A program made the translations under genes and the position numbers. A stretch of 64,000 bases of DNA from Mycobacterium sp. (lineage in GTDB: Bacteria > Actinomycetota > Actinomycetes > Mycobacteriales > Mycobacteriaceae), in NCBI RefSeq assembly GCF_025933915.1, contig NZ_JAICZA010000001.1, positions 18,807 to 82,806 on the forward strand, given 5' to 3'. A model generated the notes under the pieces. That model had not been told where the DNA came from and searched no databases. It saw only the letters and a program-made list of their open reading frames with translations. The stretch's first letter is position 1; each line of letters begins with the position of its first letter. Below, in pieces: positions 8,458 through 17,727 of the stretch.

Positions 8458-9800
8458 TGACGAGGCTGGCGCTTCTGGACCACGCCGCCTTCCTGCGGCT
8501 GCGCGCCACCGGTCAAGGCAGCACGGTGCAATGCACGTGGGTCTACGACCGCGACGTGAACAGCGACGAATTGCGGGCCTTCAAAGACAATCTCGGGGCA
8601 GGTCTCCTCGGACGCAGGATCGAGCGCTCGCCGCTGCCGTTCGGGCGTCATCGCTGGGTGGTCGACAGCCGCTCGCCGGACATCACCTGCGAACCGCGGC
8701 AACCGCGGCGGGAGATCGGCGCGTGGATCGAGAGACGCGCGCGGGTGCGTGTCGACCCCGAGCACGGCCCGACGTTTCATCTCGGCGTGCTGCCCTTGGA
8801 CGACGGCGGGGCGGCGGTCACCTTGGTGGCGTCACACTGCGTTGTCGATGGACTTGCGATGGCAACGGCCCTAGCCGAGGCGGTCAAGGGAGAACGACGC
8901 AACCTTGGCTATCCGCAGGCGAATTCGCGTGGCCGGTGGCGCACGGTAGGTGAGGACTTGGCCGACGCCGGTCGCGCCCTGCCGGCGGCGATCCGGGCGT
9001 TGCTCGCGACTCTGGCGATAGTGCTCACGGTCTCGTCGGATCGACAGCCACAGCCGCGCGGGCGGCCCCGGGCACCCGACCCAATGGACGATGGCCAGAA
9101 CGCATCGGAGTCCGTGACGTTACAAACCGACGCTGCGGCATGGGACGCGCGTGCGCGCAGCCTCAACGGGAGCAGCAACGCGCTATTCGTGGCGTTCGCG
9201 GCTCGCCTCGCGCACCGGATAGGCAGGGTGCTCCCCGACGGAAACTCCGTGACGGTGGTGCTTCCGGTCAGCGACCGCACCGCCGACGACGACCGCGCCA
9301 ACGCGCTGACCTCGATCACACTCACCGTCGACGGCCACGCGGTGGTTGATCACTTGGGCGGCGTGCGTGCGGAGGTCAAAAGACTGCTGACGTCCCTGGA
9401 GGAACAACCCAACGAGATGCTCGCCGGACTGCCCCTCATCCCGTTCACGCCGCGATGGCTGGTCCGGCGCGCCGAAGGCATCGCCATGTCGTCCGGCCGA
9501 CTGCCGGTGGGTTGCTCCAACCTCGGTAGCCTCGACACCGCCGTCGGCCGCATCGATGGTGCGGATGCGACGGAGGTCTCGATGCGGCTGGCCGAGCAGG
9601 GCATCACCCAGTCGCGCATCGAGCGAGCTCACGGCCAATTGTTCTGCGGCACAGGAACGGTAAACGGCAGCCGCTTTCTCACCATCGTCTCCTACCAGAG
9701 CGGCGCCGGCAACGCCACCGCAGCCACCGGTGAGCTCGCGTGTCGGGCGCTGGCCGACTTGCAGCTGTCCGCGACCACCGTCCACGAGGGCCGGATCTGA
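8451..9800 (+). CDS. Condensation-fold acyltransferase-like protein
   Basis: Protein of 449 residues with a single HxxxDG-type motif, SHCVVDG near residue 128, and the overall layout of condensation/WES acyltransferases: an N-terminal half with the motif and a C-terminal half with VVLPVSDRTADDD and GCSNLGSLD, the latter in the place of the family's DFGWG-like loop. It probably transfers a second acyl group to the product of the upstream PapA-type enzyme. The ATG at 8451 overlaps the end of the permease gene, and the stop shares one base with the next ATG, so translation is coupled. It is more divergent than the first acyltransferase. Confidence 0.65.
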   Translation: MLVTRLALLDHAAFLRLRATGQGSTVQCTWVYDRDVNSDELRAFKDNLGAGLLGRRIERSPLPFGRHRWVVDSRSPDITCEPRQPRREIGAWIERRARVRVDPEHGPTFHLGVLPLDDGGAAVTLVASHCVVDGLAMATALAEAVKGERRNLGYPQANSRGRWRTVGEDLADAGRALPAAIRALLATLAIVLTVSSDRQPQPRGRPRAPDPMDDGQNASESVTLQTDAAAWDARARSLNGSSNALFVAFAARLAHRIGRVLPDGNSVTVVLPVSDRTADDDRANALTSITLTVDGHAVVDHLGGVRAEVKRLLTSLEEQPNEMLAGLPLIPFTPRWLVRRAEGIAMSSGRLPVGCSNLGSLDTAVGRIDGADATEVSMRLAEQGITQSRIERAHGQLFCGTGTVNGSRFLTIVSYQSGAGNATAATGELACRALADLQLSATTVHEGRI

Positions 9801-11047
9801 TGGTGGATCTGGGCCTCGAGGCCAATCAACGCGCACGCCACCGCCACGTCGGAATCGCGGTCGCGATCGCGGCCTGGGCGACGGCCGTGCTGTGGTTCGC
9901 GATCAAGGTCGTTCCGCTCGACGTGTACTGGATGTCGTATTACACCGCCGACTACACCCACGGCTTCGTCCGCCGCGGGCTCGCCGGCGAGCTGGTTCGG
10001 TTGGCCCCGGGCCACTACTTCGCGGCCACGCTCGGTCTCCGGTGGCTGTCCACGGCGGTCTATTTGTGCGGTCTGGCAACGGTTGCCGGCGTGGTGGTCT
10101 TCACCGGCCGTCCGTCTGAACGCAGGCTGATGGTCGCGATGGTGATGCCGTTATTGCCGTTCGGTGTCCCGTTTGCGGCATTCTCGGCTCGGCCGGACCT
10201 GTTCGGCGGGGCGGCCCTGGCGGTGTTCAGCTCGGCGTTGGCGCTCACACGTTCCCGGGCCGTCGCGATCCGATGGTGCGCGGCCTTCGGCGCCGCGATC
10301 GCGGCGTTGACGCTGGTGCACGAGGCGATAGGGCTGCAGTTCGCATTGGGGGCGCTGCTGGCCATCATCGTCCTCGGGCGTGCGCTGGAAACCACCCGGC
10401 GCCGTGGCATGCTGCTGGCCGTGTCGCCGGGGGCCCTCGCCACGGCTGCCGTGGCGGCATACGGCCGCCACGACGTCGCCTCCCAATTGTGTGCGGCGGT
10501 GCCGCATCACCTGGTGCCCAACCCATTTGCCACGGTCACATCACCAGCGACGCTGATGCACTATGTGATCGAGGGACAACCCCGTCAAACCGATTATCAC
10601 GACTGGGTGTGCCGCAACGTGATGCCGAACTTCGACAACGGAATCGCGGACGCCATCCGAACCGTCGGCCACATCGGCATACTCGGCCTCACCGTGTCCT
10701 TGATCTTCGGGGCCGGTGCGGCCGTGGCGACGGTGTGGGGTCTCAGCGCGCTTTCGGGCGTACCGGTGCGCGCGTTCGTCGAGACGCTGCGCGGCGCAGT
10801 GGCCTGGGTCACCGCCGGGCTGCTGTTGGTCATTCCGGTCTTCCTGACCGGCTTCGACTGGACCCGGTGGCTGACGATCGTGACGTTCGATGTTGCCATC
10901 GTTTTCCTCCTATTCGCGGCGCGCCGGCAAGAGATCGAACAGGAACCCACACCAAAAACGTTGCGGTTGTTCATTATTCTGGTCATCGTGCTCGCGCTGA
11001 TCCCGGTAGGCGCCGTGCCGGGCTTCGGCGGACCGCGAATGCTCTGA
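9800..11047 (+). CDS. Polytopic membrane protein of the lipid operon, function unknown
   Basis: About 415 residues with roughly ten hydrophobic segments. An early loop carries YTADYTHGFVRRGLAGEL, a conserved-looking hydrophilic block after the first membrane span, and a large loop near residues 250-280 holds HDWVCRNVMPNFDNG. The layout (acidic and arginine residues in the first extracytoplasmic loop) recalls GT-C type glycosyltransferases, but no diagnostic motif was recognised. The ATG overlaps the preceding stop (TGATG), so it belongs to the acyltransferase operon and may modify or move the lipid. Confidence 0.6.
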   Translation: MVDLGLEANQRARHRHVGIAVAIAAWATAVLWFAIKVVPLDVYWMSYYTADYTHGFVRRGLAGELVRLAPGHYFAATLGLRWLSTAVYLCGLATVAGVVVFTGRPSERRLMVAMVMPLLPFGVPFAAFSARPDLFGGAALAVFSSALALTRSRAVAIRWCAAFGAAIAALTLVHEAIGLQFALGALLAIIVLGRALETTRRRGMLLAVSPGALATAAVAAYGRHDVASQLCAAVPHHLVPNPFATVTSPATLMHYVIEGQPRQTDYHDWVCRNVMPNFDNGIADAIRTVGHIGILGLTVSLIFGAGAAVATVWGLSALSGVPVRAFVETLRGAVAWVTAGLLLVIPVFLTGFDWTRWLTIVTFDVAIVFLLFAARRQEIEQEPTPKTLRLFIILVIVLALIPVGAVPGFGGPRML

Positions 11048-11153
11048 CGGCGCCGCCGGTTTTCCAGGTGGCAGATCATCCCGCCATCACCCATTGCGAA
11101 CCTGGTTTTGCTGGACGTGACGGGTTGGCTGGTGGCGTATCGCGGCTGGTAGA

Positions 11154-11612
11154 GTGCGTGGCACTGTGAATTTCGGAGTGGGAACGCTTTCCCGGTGGTC
11201 ACGACGACAATCCGTGTTGGCCATCGTTGCTGCGCTGGCCCTTGTCGCAGCTGTACTCGGCTGCGGGGCTTTGCGAGCTGAAATGGCCGCCAACGCCTTG
11301 CAACCCGAGCTAGTGGTCTCATCGGCCAGCCCGCTTTCCAACCCGATGCACCCGGACCACGAGTCGGTTCCGGTACGCCGCCTCAGCGTCGGCTCCACTG
11401 TGAACGATGACAAGGCGTTCAAGAGCGCCGGGTTAAAGCGTGATCGTGGAAGCACTTTGGCTCTTTCCACGCCGCGACAGTCCGACTCGTCGGTCCCGCC
11501 CACGGTCGGGATCATTTGGTCGCAGCGACGAATCGACACACCGGCTCGCGCGCCGGCGTCCAGCCCTGTCGGGCACAATATTCTGATTCACTTCTGCGTC
11601 GCCCGTTGCTGA
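11154..11612 (+). CDS. Small exported protein, possibly LpqS-like lipoprotein
   Basis: About 150 residues. An N-terminal twin-arginine-containing basic stretch (SRWSRRQSV) is followed by a hydrophobic segment ending LVAAVLGCGAL, which resembles a signal peptide with a weak lipobox. The C-terminus (NILIHFCVARC) resembles the tail of mycobacterial LpqS as I remember it, a copper-stress protein, but no search could be made. The GTG at 11166, just downstream of a TAGAGT -10-like hexamer, is an alternative start. The region is rich in serine and proline and has no catalytic motif. Confidence 0.5.
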   Translation: MRGTVNFGVGTLSRWSRRQSVLAIVAALALVAAVLGCGALRAEMAANALQPELVVSSASPLSNPMHPDHESVPVRRLSVGSTVNDDKAFKSAGLKRDRGSTLALSTPRQSDSSVPPTVGIIWSQRRIDTPARAPASSPVGHNILIHFCVARC

Positions 11613-11958
11613 TCAGGCACATCATCTCGTCGGCGCAACACCATCGCGCGGCGGATTAGACGCTAGCCGCTATTAGCTTCGGGGCCCTCGGCATCTGCTG
11701 ATCGGCTGGTCTCGCTGATTCGGGATGCGTTTTGGCGATCGAACCCGGCTGTGCCGGGAAGCCGGTGTGCCAGTTTCCGCGCAATTGCGAGGTCAAGCCA
11801 GAGGCCGCCGGGTGTGCAGGTTCACCAGGCACCTCGCGTGATGCGTTGGGGACTTGGATGTTTCATCACGTACTTCCACTGCTGACCAGATGTCGCGGGC
11901 GACCCGCCACGACATCGGCAAGCTCCGCCACAAGAGTCAACAAAGGACAGGGATAAGC
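11613..11958 (+). other. Intergenic region upstream of the PPE gene
   Basis: About 345 bases with no supported gene. A half-site resembling the DosR box (TTGGGGACTT) occurs near 11845 without a matching second half. Nothing else stands out. Confidence 0.4.
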
Positions 11959-13350
11959 ATGGATTTTGGCGCGTTACCACCAGAGATCAACTCTGGTCGA
12001 ATGTATTTGGGGCCCGGCCCCGCGACTTTGCTGGCCGCCGCCGCGGGGTGGGAGGCGCTGGCCACCGAGCTGACTGATGCCGCCGGCAGCTACCAAACAG
12101 TGATCGCCGGCCTCACCGACGAATCCTGGTCGGGGCCGGCGTCGATGTCGATGGCGGCCGCGGTCATGCCCTATATCGCCTGGATGACGGCGGCCGCCGA
12201 GCAGTGTCAGCAGGCTGCGGCGCAGGCCACGGCCGCCGCGGCAGCCTTCGAAACAGCGTATGCAATGACGGTCCCACCTCCGCTGGTGGCGGCCAACCGC
12301 GCTCGACTTCTGGCGTTGATCCAGTCCAACATCTTTGGGCAGAACACGCCGGCGATCATGGCCACCGAGGCCGAGTACAGCGAAATGTGGGCACAAGACG
12401 CGACCGCGATGTACAGCTACGCCGCGAGTTCAGCGTCAGCCTCGGCGCTTTCGCCCGTGCCGTCGCCGCCGCCACAATCGGCCAATCCGACCGCCGCCGC
12501 CGGCCACATCGGGGCCGTCACCCACGCGGTAGCCCAGTCCGGCAGCACCGCACACGCGACGGCGACGCAGTGGGCCTCCTCAGTGCCGCAAACCCTGCAG
12601 GGGCTGTCGACGCCCGGCTCGCCCCCGAGCACCGGTCTGTCGCAGGCGGCGATGGGCACGGGGGCCTCGCTGGGATCTTCAGGGGCTACCGCCCCGCTCA
12701 GCGCGCTGTCGGGTGTGACCAACGCCTCCGGCAAGGGTGCGACAAAGAGCGCGAGCACCGGTGCGGGCGCCGCGACGGGACTGGCCTCGACGCTCGCCGC
12801 CGCACCCGGTCTGGACACAGGTACAGGCGCCCTGGCCGGTGAGGCGGCCGGGTTCGGAGCCGACGGCGCCGGCCTGGTCGCCGACACCGGTGGAATCGGC
12901 ATAGACCTTTACGGCCTGGATTTGGACTATCAGGGACTCGGTTTGGATTACCAGGGATTGGCGCTGGACTACGCGGGCGCCGGTTCCATTTTGGGCGCCG
13001 AGGGCGCGAGCGGTGTCCAAGGCATCAGCGGCCTCGGCGCCGCGGCGGGTTTAGAGAACCTCTCGCCGCTAGCAGGGCTGGGCCACGGTGCCGCGGCGGG
13101 CATCGGCCAAGCCAGCTCGCTCAGTACCCTGTCGGTGCCCCCGAGTTGGGCGGCCACCGTTTCGTCGGTCACACCGCTGCATGCTCTCCACTCCGCCGCC
13201 ATGCCGGGCGGATGGGCGGCAGCGCCGACCCCCGGCCCCACCGTGTCCAAGCTGCCGCTGGGCGGCATGGTCGGGCGCGAGTCCGAAGGCGCGGTTCAGC
13301 GCGTCGGCTTGCGCGTCTCGCTCATTCCGCATTCGCCGGTAGCCGGATGA
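11959..13350 (+). CDS. PPE family protein, SVP subgroup
   Basis: Exported mycobacterial PPE protein of about 463 residues. It starts [16 protein letters not shown], the diagnostic PPE N-terminus, and the conserved ~180-residue PPE helical domain contains [11 protein letters not shown]. The C-terminal part is glycine/alanine rich and has the SVP motif (LSVPPSWA) near residue 392. Between them is a short repeat with three units of the LDYQG type near 12915-12975. PPE proteins normally pair with a PE partner and leave by a type VII system, but no PE gene adjoins here. The ATG was chosen because the PPE signature starts there; upstream in-frame codons do not fit the family. The next gene overlaps its stop. 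Confidence 0.93.
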   Translation: MDFGALPPEINSGRMYLGPGPATLLAAAAGWEALATELTDAAGSYQTVIAGLTDESWSGPASMSMAAAVMPYIAWMTAAAEQCQQAAAQATAAAAAFETAYAMTVPPPLVAANRARLLALIQSNIFGQNTPAIMATEAEYSEMWAQDATAMYSYAASSASASALSPVPSPPPQSANPTAAAGHIGAVTHAVAQSGSTAHATATQWASSVPQTLQGLSTPGSPPSTGLSQAAMGTGASLGSSGATAPLSALSGVTNASGKGATKSASTGAGAATGLASTLAAAPGLDTGTGALAGEAAGFGADGAGLVADTGGIGIDLYGLDLDYQGLGLDYQGLALDYAGAGSILGAEGASGVQGISGLGAAAGLENLSPLAGLGHGAAAGIGQASSLSTLSVPPSWAATVSSVTPLHALHSAAMPGGWAAAPTPGPTVSKLPLGGMVGRESEGAVQRVGLRVSLIPHSPVAG

Positions 13351-13661
13351 CCCCGCCTGAGCCGCGTCGGTCCAGGCGCAGGCAGCTGGGTCGAAAGCCG
13401 CTGGCTTTCCTCGCGAAAACCGTGATATGCGCTGCCTTCATCGCGGTGGTCTGGGCTCCACCGCCGGCGCCGGCCGGCGCCGAGCCGAATCCGGGTGGCG
13501 GCGATCCTAATCCCTTCGGCGGCCTCAGCTGCAGCTGCGTACAGACCGCTCCCGGCAGCCCGGGCCAGAGGCAACAGATCAGCAAGGGAATACAGCGGGG
13601 GCTTTCCGTGGGGCGACGGGAACCGAACCTCGCCACGTCGCCCGCAAAGCCACCGCCCTGA
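13347..13661 (+). CDS. Small secreted protein downstream of PPE
   Basis: 104 residues. The start overlaps the PPE stop (ATGA). A basic N-terminus ([12 protein letters not shown]) is followed by a hydrophobic stretch and AGAEP, a credible signal peptide with cleavage after AGA. The mature part is short, proline/glycine rich, with a CSC pair and GIQRGLS. This looks like a small mycobacterial secreted protein with no assigned role. Translational coupling suggests co-production with the PPE protein. Confidence 0.6.
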   Translation: MTPPEPRRSRRRQLGRKPLAFLAKTVICAAFIAVVWAPPPAPAGAEPNPGGGDPNPFGGLSCSCVQTAPGSPGQRQQISKGIQRGLSVGRREPNLATSPAKPPP

Positions 13662-13764
13662 CCTACTCGACAGGCGCCGCCGACCGTGTGCAGAGGTCGG
13701 TGTGAAGGCCGAAGCCAGCGAGACCGAACCTATCCCATCTGCAGACTTCGTAGAGGAGAACGTG

Positions 13765-14250
13765 ATGCCCGACCGGGTGTTATCCGCCGAACTGATGCGG
13801 CAACACCGCGAAATAGGCACTGCGATCGAATGTTTCATCGAGGCACTCGGTGGCGGCGAGCGGCAACCGGAGCTATTGAGGGCGACGATGGATGCGCTAC
13901 GTCGGCACATCTACCTGGAGGAGACCTTCCTGTTCCCGCCGATTCGGAAGGCCGGAATAATGATGCCTGTCTTCGTGATGATGCGTGAACACGGTGAGCT
14001 GTGGCGGACGATGGAAACGTTGACGCGGCTGCTTGCCGATGGAACAGGCGGCCCACGGCTCGAGGGCACGTGCGATCAGCTGCTGGACCAGCTTCACGAG
14101 CACAACTTCAAAGAGGAGCCGGTCGTATATCTGCACGCCGACTACGATTTGCCGGCACCGACCAGCGCGCAGCTGACCCGGTTCGTCGTCACTGGCCGCA
14201 TACCCGATGGATGGGTGTGTCAGCGGGCGGGAACGAAACACGCACGGTAA
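13765..14250 (+). CDS. Hemerythrin-like HHE protein 1
   Basis: 161-residue four-helix hemerythrin domain that would bind a diiron centre and O2 or NO. Iron-ligand pattern: H in MRQHREI, HxxxE in RRHIYLEE, H in MREHGELW, and HxxxxE in LHEHNFKEEP. The ATG follows GAGGAGAA. A close paralogue lies at 37192, with the same order of motifs and the same C-terminal GRxPDGWVCQ tail. The gene sits just before the NO reductase operon, which supports a role in NO or O2 handling. A few upstream in-frame codons exist but have poorer ribosome-site geometry. Confidence 0.85.
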   Translation: MPDRVLSAELMRQHREIGTAIECFIEALGGGERQPELLRATMDALRRHIYLEETFLFPPIRKAGIMMPVFVMMREHGELWRTMETLTRLLADGTGGPRLEGTCDQLLDQLHEHNFKEEPVVYLHADYDLPAPTSAQLTRFVVTGRIPDGWVCQRAGTKHAR

Positions 14251-14698
14251 TCAGTCATTTGAGGCTGGTCTATCGATTCCTCACGGCCCCAACATGTCTC
14301 GCGGCCATACCCTGGCAGCCGAGCTCGATCCTGCACCCGGCGAGCACGTCGTCCCTCCGTCAGGCGAGTTCGTTCAAAAGTAGACCACGGTATTTGTTAA
14401 GTAACTGAATGCCATTCATGGCGCACAATGTCCATGGGGTAAGTACCGTCGGCCAGGAAGTGGTCTTTCATTCCACCCGTGAGGTCGTCGTCACGTTCAT
14501 CGCTGTGATATACGCAACCGGGCAGGACACCCACGCGCCGACGTCGCGGGCCGGATCGCGATGGATGAATCCCCTGATGGCCGAGCATGATTGGCCATCC
14601 AGCCCTCCGCAGGAGCCTCGCGCGAGGAGTAATAACGCCAGCTCCCAGCCGGGTCATCAAGCGCCCCACCCCCACGGCGTGATGGAGTTCATAGTGAA
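14251..14698 (+). other. Intergenic region before the norB operator
   Basis: About 450 bases. A 152-residue open frame covers part of it and runs into norB in another frame; it has no recognisable features and is treated as non-coding. The last 25 bases lead into the palindromic operator of norB. No hairpin terminator was seen. Confidence 0.4.
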
Positions 14699-14722
14699 TT
14701 TCTACAATCGACATTGTGTAAT
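14699..14722 (+). promoter_or_regulatory. Operator A, norB promoter
   Basis: Palindrome TTTCTACAA-N6-TTGTGTAAT (core ACAAT-N4-ATTGT). The same arms occur at four other promoters in the window. It overlaps a -10-like TGTAAT, so binding would block transcription. It lies about 50 bases before the norB ATG. Confidence 0.75.
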
Positions 14723-14773
14723 TACCCGGACACGTATCCCGCCTTCATCCAGCCCCGAGGAGCGCACCGGCAC

Positions 14774-17098
14774 ATGGCAATCCGATCAGCACCGTCACGA
14801 CCCGCAACGCCGGGCACCTCCACGTCGCTGGTCGGCAAGGGTTGGGCTCAGGGCGTGGCCCTGGTGATGGTCTTTGGGTTCTTGGTGATGGGCATCCTTG
14901 CGTACCGGACCTACACCGCCTCAATGCCGTTGCCGGCCACGGTGGTTAGCGAGTCGGGTCAGGTGCTGTTCACCGGTGCTCAGATCACCCGCGGTCAAGA
15001 GCTTTATCAGTCACGTGGCCTGATGCAGTACGGGTCTGTGCTCGGGCACGGCGCCTACCTCGGACCCGATTACACCGCGGAATATCTGCGCATGTCCACC
15101 GATGACGTGGCCGCACAGTGGCGGGCCCAGGGGGTGGCCGATTCAAAAGAACGGGTGGTGACCGAATTTCGCGCCAACCGCTACAGCGCCGAAACCAAGA
15201 CGTTGGTCTTCACCGATAAGCAAGCGGCCGCGTTCGACCACATCCGGCAGCATTACGCGGTTTACTTCGGCGAGAACTCCACCAAGTACGGACTATTGCC
15301 GCGCATGATCACCAGCAACGCCGATATCCATGACCTCACTGCGTTTTTCGCTTGGACGGCGTGGGCGTCGGCAGCCGAGCGGCCAGGGCACAACTACAGC
15401 TACACCAACAACTGGCCCGCCGAGCCACGGGTCGACAATGGGCCGACGGCATCGATCGTGGTGTGGTCGGTGTTGTCGCTGGTCACGTTGCTGGGCGGGA
15501 CCGGAATCATGTTCGCCGTTTATGGGCGGTGGAGCCAAAAAATCGGCTGGCAGAGCGCCGAGGCGTCCACATTGTCATTCCGCCAGCCCGGCGAGGTGGG
15601 ACTGACCGCATCGCAGCGCGCCGCGATCTGGATCTTCGCGACCGTATCGGTGCTGTTCCTGGCGCAAACCATGATGGGTGGTGCCGTCGAGCACTACCGT
15701 GCAGACCTCTCGGCGTTTTACGGGCTGGATCTGGCCAAGCTCTTGCCTTTTAACCTTGCCCGCACCTGGCATGTGCAGCTGTCGCTGTTTTGGACGGCGG
15801 CCGCGTTTCTCGCGGGGGGGATCTTCCTGGTGCCCTTCATCAGCCGCCGGGAACCACGACGGCAGAGTTGGCTGGTGTACGGCCTGCTCGGCGCACTTGT
15901 CCTGGTGGTCGGCGGCTCACTGATCTGTGAGGCGCTCTCGATCTACGGGGTGATCCCCGCGGGTGGCTTGTTCTCCCAGCAGTGGGAATTTCTCGACCTG
16001 CCGCGGTTGTGGCAGATCCTGTTGACCGTCGGCCTGTTCTTGTGGATCGCGATCATCTGGCGCGGCCTCCGCGGGAAGCTCAAAGGCACGTCGAAGATGA
16101 ACCTGCCGTGGCTGTTTTTCTTCACCGGTCTGGCGATCCCCGCCTTCTACGCCGTCGGCCTGCTGGCCGGTCACGACACCCACTTCTCGGTCGCAGACTT
16201 CTGGCGGTTCTGGGTGGTCCACCTATGGGTGGAAGACTTCCTCGAGCTGTTCACCACCGTGATGGTGGCCTACATCTTCGTCCTGCTCGGGGTGGTGCGC
16301 GAACGGATCGCGCTCGGTGTGATTTTCCTCGACATCATCTTGTACTCCGCGGGCGGTGTGATCGGCACGATGCACCACCTGTATTTCTCCGGAACCCCGG
16401 TGGAGCACATGGCACTGGGCGCGTTCTTCTCTGCCGCCGAAGTCATCCCGCTGACCTTCCTGACGGTCGAGGCGTGGGCCTTCCTTCAGCTGGGGTCTCG
16501 TCAACAAAGCCACGAAACACCGTTCCCGCACCGCTGGGCGGTCATGTTCCTGGTGGCAGTCGGGTTCTGGAACTTCTTGGGGGCAGGCATCTTTGGATTT
16601 CTGATCAACCTTCCCATCGTCTCCTACTACGAGATCGGCACCGCGCTGACGGCCAACCATGCCCACGGGGCGATGATGGGTGTTTACGGCATGCTCGCCG
16701 TCGGGCTGGCGATGTTCGCGTTCCGTTACGCGATCCCCACCGCCAAGTGGCCGGAGAAGTGGGCCCGGGTGTCCTTCTGGTGCATGAACATCGGGCTGGC
16801 GTGGATGGTGTTCGCCACCCTTCTGCCGCTCGGGGTTTTGCAGCTGTATCACTCGGTGAGCACGGGGTATTTCGAGGCGCGTTCGCTGGGCTACATCACC
16901 CGCCCCGGGAACTCGCTGATCGAATGGCTGCGACTGCCCGGCGATTTCGTCTTCATCCTCGGCGGCGTCTTGCCATTCGTCTGGATCGCGTGGACGGCGA
17001 TACGCAACGTCCGCCACGCACCGGTCAGCGACGAACTGCGCGAACACCCGCTCTACACCGAACTCGACCCCATGCCCGCGGCATCGCAGAAAGGCTGA
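14774..17098 (+). CDS. norB: Quinol-type nitric oxide reductase large subunit (qNor)
   Basis: Membrane enzyme reducing NO to N2O with electrons from quinol. The 774 residues match qNor, which carries an N-terminal periplasmic extension fused to the NorB core. The extension shows GSVLGHGAYLGPDYTAEY. The core has about 12-14 membrane spans with metal ligands in TWHVQLSLF (near residue 331), HHLYFSGTPVEH (near 533) and NHAHGAMMG (near 628). The ATG is chosen because GAGGAG lies about ten bases upstream. It is the first gene of an operon with a zinc-ribbon membrane protein and a slipin, behind operator A. As I recall M. tuberculosis lacks norB, so this is accessory content. Confidence 0.95.
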   Translation: MAIRSAPSRPATPGTSTSLVGKGWAQGVALVMVFGFLVMGILAYRTYTASMPLPATVVSESGQVLFTGAQITRGQELYQSRGLMQYGSVLGHGAYLGPDYTAEYLRMSTDDVAAQWRAQGVADSKERVVTEFRANRYSAETKTLVFTDKQAAAFDHIRQHYAVYFGENSTKYGLLPRMITSNADIHDLTAFFAWTAWASAAERPGHNYSYTNNWPAEPRVDNGPTASIVVWSVLSLVTLLGGTGIMFAVYGRWSQKIGWQSAEASTLSFRQPGEVGLTASQRAAIWIFATVSVLFLAQTMMGGAVEHYRADLSAFYGLDLAKLLPFNLARTWHVQLSLFWTAAAFLAGGIFLVPFISRREPRRQSWLVYGLLGALVLVVGGSLICEALSIYGVIPAGGLFSQQWEFLDLPRLWQILLTVGLFLWIAIIWRGLRGKLKGTSKMNLPWLFFFTGLAIPAFYAVGLLAGHDTHFSVADFWRFWVVHLWVEDFLELFTTVMVAYIFVLLGVVRERIALGVIFLDIILYSAGGVIGTMHHLYFSGTPVEHMALGAFFSAAEVIPLTFLTVEAWAFLQLGSRQQSHETPFPHRWAVMFLVAVGFWNFLGAGIFGFLINLPIVSYYEIGTALTANHAHGAMMGVYGMLAVGLAMFAFRYAIPTAKWPEKWARVSFWCMNIGLAWMVFATLLPLGVLQLYHSVSTGYFEARSLGYITRPGNSLIEWLRLPGDFVFILGGVLPFVWIAWTAIRNVRHAPVSDELREHPLYTELDPMPAASQKG

Positions 17099-17100
17099 CG

Positions 17101-17727
17101 GTGACATCCCCGACCGCCGCGGCATGGCTGGTTGCCGGCTATGCACTGGCACTGGTGGCCACCGCCTGGGGCGTCGACGTGATGGCGCGGCGCGTATCGC
17201 AGCGCGCCGCGCAGTGGCGTAGCGGCCAATTCCGTTACCACGCCGACCATGACGCGTGGGTGTGTCCCCAGGACCAATGGCTCTGGCCGAGTTCTTTCGA
17301 TCCGAAGCACCGCGTGATGCGGTATCGGGCAAAGCCCAGCGTGTGCAACAGCTGCCCGGTCAAATCGACCTGTACGACCTCGGAGCACGGGCGCGAGATC
17401 AGCCGTGAGATCGACCCGTGGCCGCATTCTGAAGCCGGACGCTTTCACCGCGGTATCGCCTGCTGCGTGGCCGCTTTGGGGGTGGTGATGCCGCTGGTGA
17501 TGCTCGCCAGGCTGCACTCCCCCGCCGACCTGTTGGTATTGATCGGCGTCATCACCGTCGTGCTGGCGGCGTCGCTGCCGCTGGCCGGTCATTTGTGGCG
17601 TACCCCGTCCAACGCTCCCGAGCACCTGCCGCACCGCACGGGTATGGAAGACCAGGTGGCCCTAGCGGTCGATCGCTATTCGACCCGTTGGGGCGCAAGC
17701 CGACCGGGGAAGGACGCAGCATCGTGA
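17101..17727 (+). CDS. Membrane protein with a transposase-type cysteine cluster
   Basis: 208 residues. One N-terminal and two C-terminal hydrophobic segments flank a soluble domain (about residues 35-115) with WVCPQDQ, then CNSCPVKSTC and a following GREISRE. This cysteine layout (C...C-x2-C-x5-C) with the flanking sequence resembles the C-terminal zinc-ribbon part of IS1182-type transposases, here without the DDE nuclease and embedded in a membrane protein. It could bind zinc or an Fe-S cluster. It begins two bases after norB and overlaps the slipin start (GTGA), so a role in NO reductase function or assembly is inferred. No known family name was recalled. Confidence 0.65.
   Translation: MTSPTAAAWLVAGYALALVATAWGVDVMARRVSQRAAQWRSGQFRYHADHDAWVCPQDQWLWPSSFDPKHRVMRYRAKPSVCNSCPVKSTCTTSEHGREISREIDPWPHSEAGRFHRGIACCVAALGVVMPLVMLARLHSPADLLVLIGVITVVLAASLPLAGHLWRTPSNAPEHLPHRTGMEDQVALAVDRYSTRWGASRPGKDAAS

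Noticed and set aside
11840-11870. A DosR-like half site TTGGGGACTT before the PPE gene
   Set aside because: The second half (TCCC arm) is missing, so it falls far short of the 20-bp consensus.
14409-14867. A 152-codon frame upstream of norB
   Set aside because: It overlaps the norB promoter, operator and start in another frame, has no ribosome site and no motif.
16223-17332. A 369-codon minus-strand frame opposite norB
   Set aside because: norB is unmistakable on the plus strand; the antisense product is rich in His, Arg and Asp as typical of GC-driven antisense frames.
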